DNA from: Clostridia bacterium
GTDB taxonomy: Bacteria > Bacillota > Clostridia > Christensenellales > Aristaeellaceae
NCBI GenBank assembly: GCA_017469605.1
Contig: JAFUGB010000008.1
Span: 1-5,492 of the forward strand
DNA: 5,492 bases
Direction: 5' to 3'
Of the stretch, positions 1-5,492 are shown piece by piece. How positions within the stretch are numbered: the first letter of the stretch is position 1; every line of letters begins with the position of its first letter. The position numbers were made by a program, and so were the translations under genes. The notes under the pieces were generated by a model, which saw only the letters and a list, made by a program, of their open reading frames with translations, ran no database searches and had not been told where the DNA came from.

Positions 1-405
1 GGCATCGATATCGACGGTATCGTCTCGAGCCAGCTGCTCATCAACATTTTCGAGCACAACACGCCGCTGCATGACGGCGCCGTGATCATCCGCGGCAGCC
101 GGATTATGTCGGCCTCCTGCATGCTCACCACGCTAAGCGATTCCAGCTCGATTTCCCGTGATTTGGGCACGCGCCACCGCGCGGCCATCGGCATCTCCGA
201 AACCACCGACGCCATTGTGCTGATCGTCAGCGAAGAAACCGGCGTAATCAGCATGGCGCGCGACGGAAAGCTGGTCCGCCATCTGGACGCGGCAGCCATT
301 AACGACATTCTTTCTTCCATGTATCACCAGCCCCAGGCATCGCCGGTCGATCGTCTGCGCGCCTGGCTGAAAGGGGTGCTGCGCATTGAAAAAGGAAAAG
401 CCTGA
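1..405 (+). CDS. cdaA: Diadenylate cyclase CdaA, C-terminal catalytic part (5' end cut by window)
   Basis: CdaA joins two ATP molecules into cyclic di-AMP, the second messenger for potassium, osmotic and cell-wall homeostasis, on the cytoplasmic face of the membrane. The visible 134 residues hold most of the DAC (DisA_N) domain. They show the DGA motif (HDGAVI, residues 24-29), the GTRHRAA nucleotide-binding motif (56-62) and the SEETG motif (77-81), all intact. About 140 N-terminal residues, including the usual three membrane helices, would lie upstream of the window if the protein matches the roughly 270-residue family length. Reading frame 1 is open from the first base to the TGA at 403-405. 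The family's usual YLPLS segment is replaced by MLTTLS (residues 41-46), apparently with one extra residue. The next gene, cdaR, starts inside this one, which supports CdaA rather than DisA or CdaS. Confidence 0.96.
   Translation, partial: GIDIDGIVSSQLLINIFEHNTPLHDGAVIIRGSRIMSASCMLTTLSDSSSISRDLGTRHRAAIGISETTDAIVLIVSEETGVISMARDGKLVRHLDAAAINDILSSMYHQPQASPVDRLRAWLKGVLRIEKGKA
370..388 (+). promoter_or_regulatory. Shine-Dalgarno and TTG start of cdaR inside cdaA
   Basis: AAAGGGG at 370-376 lies nine bases before a TTG at 386-388. It is the strongest purine-rich site in the area and decides the start of cdaR. The TTG opens a lysine-rich N-terminus that leads directly into the expected membrane helix. 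No ATG or GTG is present between it and the helix in this frame. The start lies 20 bases inside cdaA, which suggests translational coupling. Confidence 0.75.
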
Positions 406-1426
406 TCTGAAAAAACTCGCAAAAAAAGCGGCGGCCTTCCTTTCCCACAACTGGCAATGGAAGCTGCTGTCCCTTTTTCTGGCCGTCTGCCTGTGGAGCG
501 GTTTGATCACCCAGGACGATTCGCTTACCCGTGAAAAAATATTCAGCGATGTTGTGATCAACATCACCAATGCCGATACGCTGCGCAGAAACGGCTTTAT
601 TATCGTAAGCGGCCTGGACAACCTGCCAACTGTCCGCATCCGTGTTGACGTACCGCAGAAAAACTATAACACCGTGACCGCCAGCAATTACAATCTGCGC
701 GTTGATCTTTCCCGAATCCGTGAGCCCGGCCCGCAAACGCTGCAGGTGCTTTCAAGCAGCTCCAGCAATTACGGCAATGTGACCGATGTCAGCGTTGAAT
801 CGGTATCGGTGCAGGTGGATGAATATATCACGCGAAGCCGCATTCCCGTGCGCTTGAATACCACCGGCGAAATCCCGGAAGGCTTTTACGCCGGGGAGGC
901 GCAGGTGGATCCCGCGTATGTTGTGGTTTCCGGCCCCAAATCCGTGGTGGAAAACGTCGTCCGCTGTGTGGCGGATTATGATCTTTCCGTGCTTTCCGGC
1001 CAAGCGGGAACAGAACGCACCGCCGCTCCCTTCCGCCTGCTGGATGCAAACGGCGAGGACATAAGCAGCGACCTGATCGATGTAACCAGTCAATCGGTAT
1101 CGTTGGACAGCATCATCGTTTCCCAGACCCTGTATACCGAAAAGTCACTGGTGATCAATACATCCGATCTGACCTCCGGCACGCCCGCCGAAGGATACCA
1201 GATCCGCCGCGTTTCGGCCGAGCCCGCCACGCTGCTTGCCGCCGGCAAGAATCCCTATATCGATTTCCTGAACGAACTTCATCTGGCAGAATTCACCGAC
1301 CAGCAGATTGATGTAAGCGGACTCACCACGACGGTTACCCGAAACATCAGCCTGGCCAAGTCCAATGACATTGTCCATTTTAGCAACGATACCGTGATGA
1401 TCACCGTAGAAATCGCCCCAAGGTAA
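386..1426 (+). CDS. cdaR: CdaR (YbbR-domain) membrane-anchored regulator of CdaA
   Basis: CdaR proteins sit in the membrane with YbbR domains outside the cell and modulate CdaA activity by direct contact. This is known for Bacillus and Listeria. The 346-residue product has a basic cytoplasmic N-terminus (residues 1-22), one membrane helix at about 25-42 (LLSLFLAVCLWSGL) and an extracytoplasmic remainder. That part is rich in beta-strand, Ser, Thr and Val. It fits three YbbR-like repeats at roughly 54-147, 151-246 and 252-345. The second repeat carries the clearest family signature, with PEGF followed later by VVVSGPKSVVENV. Three repeats make it shorter than Bacillus YbbR, which has about four repeats in about 480 residues. 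It overlaps cdaA by 20 bases and the next gene starts 5 bases after its stop. The repeat boundaries are estimated by eye. Confidence 0.93.
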   Translation: MKKEKPDLKKLAKKAAAFLSHNWQWKLLSLFLAVCLWSGLITQDDSLTREKIFSDVVINITNADTLRRNGFIIVSGLDNLPTVRIRVDVPQKNYNTVTASNYNLRVDLSRIREPGPQTLQVLSSSSSNYGNVTDVSVESVSVQVDEYITRSRIPVRLNTTGEIPEGFYAGEAQVDPAYVVVSGPKSVVENVVRCVADYDLSVLSGQAGTERTAAPFRLLDANGEDISSDLIDVTSQSVSLDSIIVSQTLYTEKSLVINTSDLTSGTPAEGYQIRRVSAEPATLLAAGKNPYIDFLNELHLAEFTDQQIDVSGLTTTVTRNISLAKSNDIVHFSNDTVMITVEIAPR

Positions 1427-1431
1427 ACGAT

Positions 1432-2064
1432 ATGAACAATTTTGCCAATTCCCTGCTTCATATTCTGCTCAGCTGGATGCGAACCTTGTTCAGCGGCCTA
1501 TTGTCCTTTGCCCAGGACGGCAGCTCCGGCTTTATCGCCTGGCTTTCGGGACATTGGATCAGCCTGACCGTTATTTTGCTTACGCTGGGCATTGTGCTGG
1601 ATACCATTATTTATCTTCTTCGATGGCGTCCGCAATATGTGTGGCGCACAAAGCTGAACCGCGCGCTGCGCAAAAATAATGAAATGCCGGATGATCCTGA
1701 GTTCCTGGACGGATATAATACGGCGCTTCCCAATTTTAACTTTGAAGACACGCCCATTCCCGATCTTTCAAAGGCTGCCGATCCTTCTGAAATAATGGAA
1801 TCCTATTTTATGGAGCCCGCCCCCGCGCAGCAGCAGCCGGCTGAGGATTCGCAGCAGGACGCCGATGATCTGTCCTCAGTTGAACGCAGGCGCCGCAGCC
1901 AGCGCCATGAAAAGCGCGCGCTTGGACGTTTCAGGCTTCCCGATCTTCCCGATTTGACCCACAGGAAAAATGACTTGCCCATTGACGCGCGATACGCATT
2001 CCACGAACCCGTTTACCCTGAAACAGAATCCTATCAGCAGGAGCAGCATGGTGACAATTACTGA
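1432..2064 (+). CDS. Unrecognised membrane protein with charged cytoplasmic tail, in the glmM position of the cda operon
   Basis: I do not recognise this 210-residue protein. It has an amphipathic or hydrophobic N-terminal segment (residues 8-26) and one clear membrane helix at about 43-63 (SLTVILLTLGIVLDTIIYLL). Basic WRPQYVWRTK residues follow directly, so the C-terminal two thirds should be cytoplasmic by the positive-inside rule. The tail has an acidic, Pro- and Gln-rich stretch (about 85-148), a basic cluster at 152-166 starting RRRRSQRHEKR, and a PDLPDL repeat at 170-175. It looks largely disordered. The ATG at 1432 has AAGG at 1420-1423, eight bases upstream. The stop overlaps the following methyltransferase start, so the gene is locked into the operon. 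The place after cdaR is where glmM usually sits, so a role with CdaA or CdaR is possible. That is inference from position only. Confidence 0.82.
   Translation: MNNFANSLLHILLSWMRTLFSGLLSFAQDGSSGFIAWLSGHWISLTVILLTLGIVLDTIIYLLRWRPQYVWRTKLNRALRKNNEMPDDPEFLDGYNTALPNFNFEDTPIPDLSKAADPSEIMESYFMEPAPAQQQPAEDSQQDADDLSSVERRRRSQRHEKRALGRFRLPDLPDLTHRKNDLPIDARYAFHEPVYPETESYQQEQHGDNY
2039..2053 (+). promoter_or_regulatory. Shine-Dalgarno with paired ATG/GTG starts of the methyltransferase gene
   Basis: AGGAG at 2039-2043 precedes two adjacent in-frame start codons, ATG at 2048 and GTG at 2051. Spacing is four bases to the ATG and seven to the GTG, so the GTG is better placed although ATG is the stronger codon. 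The two starts differ by one residue only. Both lie inside the last codons of the upstream gene, which stops at 2064, so translational coupling is likely. Confidence 0.6.
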
Positions 2065-3376
2065 ACTGTCCGCGCAATACCGCTTGCCAGAAGCGTTCAT
2101 AAGGCAGCTGCTTCCCCTTTTGGGGGAGGAAGCAGATGCCTTTTTTGCGTCCTATCACCAGCCCTACGAACGCGGCATCCGCTTTCGGGACAAGCGCATT
2201 CCGCTCCCTGCCAGTGCGCTTCCCGGTTCAATTCCCTATGCCCCAAACGCCTTTTACCTGAAACAGGATTCCAACGCCGGCATGCTGCCGCTGCATGACG
2301 CGGGCGCCTACTATATCCAGGAGCCTTCCGCCATGGCGGCAGCCGCGGTGCTGTGTCCCCAGGCCAACGACATTGTATTGGATTTTTGCGCCGCCCCGGG
2401 CGGAAAAAGCACGCAGCTCGCTTCCCTTGCGCCGCTGAAGCTGCTGGTATGCAATGAGCCCATTCCTTCCCGCGCCCAGGTATTATCCGGCAATATTGAG
2501 CGAATGGGCATTTCAAACGCCATTGTGACCTGCGCTTATCCCGATCAGCTGGCCCTAAAATGGCCGGGGCTTTTTGATAAGATCCTGGTAGACGCTCCCT
2601 GCTCCGGCGAAGGAATGTTCCGCCGCCATCCGGAAGCAATCTTGGAATGGTCTCCGCAAAGCCCGGAGCGCTGCCATGAACGGCAGGTTCAAATCCTTTC
2701 AGAAGCCGCGAAAATGCTCCGGGCAGGCGGCCGGATGGTTTTCAGCACTTGCACCTTCAACGGCATCGAAAACGAGAATACAGTGGACTTTTTCCTGAAA
2801 GCGCATCCAAATTTCCGTTTGATTCCCATTCAGGCCGCCGGTCTCCCCGCCGCCCCCAATGGCATGCTGCGCCTTTGGCCCCACCGTTTCCGTGGAGAAG
2901 GGCATTTTATTGCCCTGTTGGAAAAGCTGTACGCCCTGCCCGAGGAGGTTCAGCCGGCAGGCGGCGCTGCGCTGCCAGCGCCCGATAAAGCATCGCTTTC
3001 GCTCTTTTCGGATTTCAAGCGCGACCTCGGCTTGGATGTCCAGCCCAATGTGCAGCAAGGCAGCAGGTTATTTCATGTTCCCGCATTCCTTCCCCCGCTG
3101 GATTGCATCCGCGTGCTGCGCATGGGGCTGCATGTAGGCGAGATCAAGGGGAAAATATTCATCCCCGATCACGCGCTGGCATTGGCTGTCCCCGCAGGAA
3201 AAACCTTTGAAGCGGACGAAGGGATGTCCGTATCCTACCTGCACGGGGATACGCTTCCATGCGCCGAAGCGCTGCGCGGATATTACGCCGTTTCATATAT
3301 GGGCTATCCGCTCGGCTTTGGAAAGGCAAGCGGCGGACAGATGAAAAACCACTATCCCAAGGGATTGCGCCGCTGA
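2048..3376 (+). CDS. rsmF: RsmF-type 16S rRNA (cytosine-C5) methyltransferase, RsmB/NOP family
   Basis: The enzyme transfers a methyl group from S-adenosylmethionine to carbon 5 of a cytosine in rRNA. The 442-residue product has the family N-terminus (LPEAFIRQLLPLLGEEADAF, 13-32) and the SAM-binding motif DFCAAPGGKSTQLA (112-125), with an acidic residue at E137 (CNEP). Motif IV is DAPCSGEGMFRR (182-193) and motif VI is STCTF (233-237). C235 fits the attacking cysteine and C185 the one that helps release the product. The C-terminus from about 360 resembles the RsmF extra RNA-binding (FMU/PUA-like) region and ends in GFGKASGGQMKNHYPKGLRR. Relatives modify C1407 (E. coli RsmF) or C1404 (enterococcal EfmM, with about the same length); the target base here cannot be told. 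An in-frame ATG at 1970 would add 26 residues that are unlike the family, so I prefer 2048. Confidence 0.93.
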   Translation: MVTITELSAQYRLPEAFIRQLLPLLGEEADAFFASYHQPYERGIRFRDKRIPLPASALPGSIPYAPNAFYLKQDSNAGMLPLHDAGAYYIQEPSAMAAAAVLCPQANDIVLDFCAAPGGKSTQLASLAPLKLLVCNEPIPSRAQVLSGNIERMGISNAIVTCAYPDQLALKWPGLFDKILVDAPCSGEGMFRRHPEAILEWSPQSPERCHERQVQILSEAAKMLRAGGRMVFSTCTFNGIENENTVDFFLKAHPNFRLIPIQAAGLPAAPNGMLRLWPHRFRGEGHFIALLEKLYALPEEVQPAGGAALPAPDKASLSLFSDFKRDLGLDVQPNVQQGSRLFHVPAFLPPLDCIRVLRMGLHVGEIKGKIFIPDHALALAVPAGKTFEADEGMSVSYLHGDTLPCAEALRGYYAVSYMGYPLGFGKASGGQMKNHYPKGLRR

Positions 3377-3452
3377 AGCATGAATTATCACCCTTGTATA
3401 GCGATATCAGCATTCCAGAATCAATGTTAAACAGAAGGAGCGTGTACACAAA
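3377..3452 (+). other. Short intergenic gap before murQ, with its ribosome binding site
   Basis: This gap is AT-richer than its neighbours. It contains GAAGGAG at 3434-3440, twelve bases before the murQ ATG, which is long but acceptable spacing. I see no clear -35/-10 pair and no hairpin followed by a T run. Whether murQ is read through from the upstream operon or has its own promoter therefore stays open. Confidence 0.55.
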
Positions 3453-4361
3453 ATGGGCATGGAACTAAAAAAAATAGACACTGAGCAGCGCAATCCCCGT
3501 ACGGCGCAGATCGATACGCTGTCCACGCTTGAAATGGTTACGCTGATCAATGATGAAGATCATAAATGCGCCGAAGCCGTGCGCGAAGTGCTTCCCCAGG
3601 TTGCCAAAAGCATTGATATCATCTATGAAAAAATCCGCCAGGGCGGGCGGCTTTTCTACTGCGGCGCGGGCACATCCGGACGATTGGGCGTGCTGGACGC
3701 GTCAGAATGCCCTCCTACCTATGGCGTTGATCCCGGCCTGGTGGTGGGACTGATTGCCGGCGGCGCGCCAGCCTTCCTGAAGGCCGTTGAAGGCGCAGAG
3801 GACAGCCGCGAATTGGGCCAAAAGGATTTGGAAAACAATCATTTCAGCAGGAACGACGCGCTGGTTGGCATTGCGGCCAGCGGACGCACGCCCTATGTGA
3901 TCGGCGCCATGGACTATGCCCGCTCCCTGGGCGCACCCGTGATGGCGCTGGTATGCTGCCGGGACAGTGAGATGTCCCGCCATGCCGATGTTACCATGTG
4001 CCCCCTGCCCGGCCCCGAAGTAGTGACCGGCTCCTCGCGCATGAAGAGCGGCACATGCCAGAAGCTTGTGCTCAATTTGATATCCACCTGCGTGATGATC
4101 AAGCTGGGCAAGGTATACGGCAACCTGATGGTTGACGTAATGGCCAGCAATGAAAAGCTGGTGCACCGTGCCATTTCTATCGTGTGCACCGTGACCGGCG
4201 CAACAGAAGAAAAAGCGCATGAAACACTGGAGCAATGCGGCTTTTCCTGCAAAACCGCCATTGTTATGCTGCTGCTTGGCCTGGATACCAAGGCAGCCCG
4301 GCAAGCGTTGGATGCCGCCGATGGGCGGATCGCACTGGCTGTCCAGCAAAATTGCCCCTGA
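3453..4361 (+). CDS. murQ: N-acetylmuramic acid 6-phosphate etherase MurQ
   Basis: MurQ cleaves the D-lactyl ether of MurNAc 6-phosphate to give GlcNAc 6-phosphate and lactate, in the cytoplasmic recycling of peptidoglycan sugar. The 302-residue product is full family length. It begins with the typical TEQRNPRT segment (10-17) and carries the SIS sugar-phosphate site GAGTSGRLGVLDASECPPT (71-89). VEGAED follows (112-117), then GIAASGRTPYV (139-149) and the signature TGSSRMKSGTCQK (192-204), then LGKVYGNLMVDV (218-229). E85 and E116 align, with a constant offset of two, to the E. coli catalytic residues Glu83 and Glu114. The usual Ala of GTAQK is Cys here, and the protein has 12 cysteines, which suits an anaerobe. 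No murR, murP or nagZ neighbour is visible. The ATG at 3453 is chosen over the one at 3459 because it is nearer the GAAGGAG site. Confidence 0.97.
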   Translation: MGMELKKIDTEQRNPRTAQIDTLSTLEMVTLINDEDHKCAEAVREVLPQVAKSIDIIYEKIRQGGRLFYCGAGTSGRLGVLDASECPPTYGVDPGLVVGLIAGGAPAFLKAVEGAEDSRELGQKDLENNHFSRNDALVGIAASGRTPYVIGAMDYARSLGAPVMALVCCRDSEMSRHADVTMCPLPGPEVVTGSSRMKSGTCQKLVLNLISTCVMIKLGKVYGNLMVDVMASNEKLVHRAISIVCTVTGATEEKAHETLEQCGFSCKTAIVMLLLGLDTKAARQALDAADGRIALAVQQNCP

Positions 4362-4428
4362 TACGTTGATTTTCGGCTGCCGGCGGCGCATGGTTCAAAC
4401 AGATTTGCAATACGCGCGCGGCCATTAA
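4362..4428. other. Convergent intergenic gap without a recognisable terminator
   Basis: These 67 bases separate the stop of murQ from the stop of the minus-strand binding-protein gene. The GC-rich patches around 4375-4390 and 4412-4422 can pair only poorly across a long loop, and no T run follows on either strand. I cannot support an intrinsic terminator here, although convergent genes would be expected to need one. Confidence 0.5.
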
Positions 4429-5492
4429 TCAATCGTCAAATGCGATAAGATCCTCGTTCCAAGTCTCGTCCTCGAACAAATCTTCCTGATTGTCTTCAGG
4501 AATTCCAAAATATGCCGGTATGATCGCCTGGCTCCAGGAGATATTTTCGGTGATGGCATAATTCTGCAGATCTTCGCGGTAGAAGTCAAAATAGATATTG
4601 GAATAAATGGGAAGCATGGGCAGCGTATCGTTAAAACGCTCCTGGAAGGCCACCCAGCGCCGGCAGTAGGCGAGCACATCGCCGGGCTCTGTTCGGCGCA
4701 TTTCAAGCGCCAAATGATACAGCTCCGCATCGGTATGATTGGTATAAGACCAGTTGGGTTCGCCTTCCGCGTTCAGGGAAAAGCTGACAGACGGATCGAA
4801 CACCAGGGCAAAATTGGAAGCCAGGAAGAACATATCGTTGTCACGCTCGTCCTGTTTGTACCATTGACGCAGCAAATCGTTCATATCCATGGGTTCCAGC
4901 GTCAGTTGGATTCCCACAGCAGCCAAATTATCAATAAAACCATCCAGCAGCTCGCCAATTTTATTGTCTTCAGGATAAATGAGCGTCAAATCAAGCGTTA
5001 CCCCATCCTTTTCCCGGATCCCGTCGTCGTTCAACCGCCAGCCATCGCCCTCCAGCAAGGCCCGCGCCCGGTCCAGATTTACGGTATATTGGGTCAAATG
5101 CCCCAGCGATAATTCCTCATAAGCAGCCAGCGCGGCTTCATACTCAGCCTGCGCCTGTTGGTCATTCGCATCTTCGGGAGGATCAACGGGCGGCTCGATG
5201 GTACCGTTCACCACGCCATACATCCATTGGCCGATACCGAAATAGCCGTCCACGCGCAGTCCAAACCCGGCGGTATAATCCTCCGCCAACTGGCTGCGGT
5301 CCAGGCACCAGGCGATGGCCTGGCGAACGGCTTTATCCTTCACCGTATCCCGCTCACAGCAGAAGGAAATATAGGAAAGCCCGTCCCTGGGATAGTTGGA
5401 CATTTGGAATCCATCCTGTATGGCGGCCATTCCTTCCCGGATAACGTCCTCGCGCATGACCTTGTTCAGCAGGTCAATTTCGCCCCCGGTCA
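4429..5492 (-). CDS. ABC transporter solute-binding protein, family 5 (peptide type), C-terminal part; N-terminus cut by window
   Basis: Family-5 binding proteins capture oligopeptides, dipeptides, nickel or sugars outside the membrane and hand them to an ABC importer. The frame is open from the window edge to the TGA at 4431-4429, giving 353 visible residues. The missing N-terminus should hold the lipoprotein signal. Family features seen are GEIDLLNKV at the open end, then DKAVRQAIAWCLDRSQLAEDY, which is the typical VRQAIAYAIDR helix. The partner segment NLDRARALLEGDGW follows, then LTLIYPEDNK, the GIQLTLEPMDMNDLLRQW lobe and LPMLPIYSN. Two oddities are an acidic, proline-containing, Ala/Glu-rich insertion (5110-5196) and an acidic C-terminal tail (4432-4503). 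The ligand cannot be told. A muropeptide role near murQ is conceivable, but the genes are convergent and not co-transcribed. The ATG at 5457 is internal, because coding similarity continues upstream. Confidence 0.9.
   Translation of the reverse strand, partial: TGGEIDLLNKVMREDVIREGMAAIQDGFQMSNYPRDGLSYISFCCERDTVKDKAVRQAIAWCLDRSQLAEDYTAGFGLRVDGYFGIGQWMYGVVNGTIEPPVDPPEDANDQQAQAEYEAALAAYEELSLGHLTQYTVNLDRARALLEGDGWRLNDDGIREKDGVTLDLTLIYPEDNKIGELLDGFIDNLAAVGIQLTLEPMDMNDLLRQWYKQDERDNDMFFLASNFALVFDPSVSFSLNAEGEPNWSYTNHTDAELYHLALEMRRTEPGDVLAYCRRWVAFQERFNDTLPMLPIYSNIYFDFYREDLQNYAITENISWSQAIIPAYFGIPEDNQEDLFEDETWNEDLIAFDD

Noticed and set aside
1..24. Palindrome-like ATCGATATCGAC at the window start
   Set aside because: It lies in the conserved CdaA coding sequence (GIDIDG) and is explained by codon choice.
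1970..2047. Longer start (ATG at 1970) for the methyltransferase gene
   Set aside because: It would overlap the upstream gene by 95 bases, has only a weak and too-close purine site, and the added 26 residues do not resemble the family. The start at 2048 or 2051 has AGGAG and a family-like N-terminus.
3385..3430. Possible murQ promoter (TTGTAT at 3394, TATAGC at 3397, TGTTAA at 3424)
   Set aside because: None of these hexamers has a partner at a 16-18 base spacing that resembles a sigma-A promoter.
3702..4391. Long minus-strand open frame (229 codons) opposite murQ
   Set aside because: It lies antisense to a fully convincing murQ and its translation is rich in His, Ala, Gly and Gln without domain features. 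This is typical of a shadow frame in GC-rich coding DNA.
4370..4425. Possible bidirectional terminator between murQ and the convergent gene
   Set aside because: The best pairing (GGCTGC with GCGGCC) is six pairs including a G-T, with a loop of about 35-40 bases and no T run, so it is not a credible intrinsic terminator.
4714..5112. Plus-strand open frame of 132 codons opposite the binding-protein gene
   Set aside because: It is antisense to conserved family-5 coding sequence, with no ribosome binding site noted and no recognisable motif.

Overview
The window reads as a low-redundancy, gene-dense stretch of a fairly GC-rich Clostridia-type Firmicute chromosome. The evidence is a CdaA/CdaR cyclic-di-AMP pair, strong AGGAG-type ribosome binding sites, a non-AUG start, tightly overlapping genes and a cysteine-rich MurQ. 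I cannot place it at genus level. There are no RNA genes, mobile elements, CRISPR arrays or prophage signals.

Layout. Positions 1-3376 look like one forward operon. It holds the C-terminal half of the diadenylate cyclase cdaA (cut by the window start) and its membrane regulator cdaR, which starts at a TTG inside cdaA. Next come a 210-residue membrane protein that I do not recognise and an RsmF-type rRNA cytosine-C5 methyltransferase that overlaps it. After a 76-base gap, murQ (N-acetylmuramic acid 6-phosphate etherase, 3453-4361) follows on the same strand with its own good Shine-Dalgarno site. It may be read through from the operon or have its own promoter, but no convincing promoter is visible. 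Beyond a 67-base convergent gap, the minus strand carries the C-terminal part of a family-5 (oligopeptide/dipeptide type) ABC transporter solute-binding protein, cut by the window end.

How the genes may fit together. CdaA makes c-di-AMP and CdaR controls it at the membrane. In Bacillus and Listeria the third gene is glmM, which links the nucleotide to peptidoglycan precursor synthesis. Here the glmM place is taken by an unrecognised membrane protein with a long charged cytoplasmic tail. Cell-wall metabolism is still represented nearby by MurQ (MurNAc recycling) and perhaps by the peptide-type binding protein, though that link is inference. The most interesting item is the unknown gene at 1432-2064, a candidate accessory factor of the c-di-AMP module. 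Nothing else clearly departs from known families.
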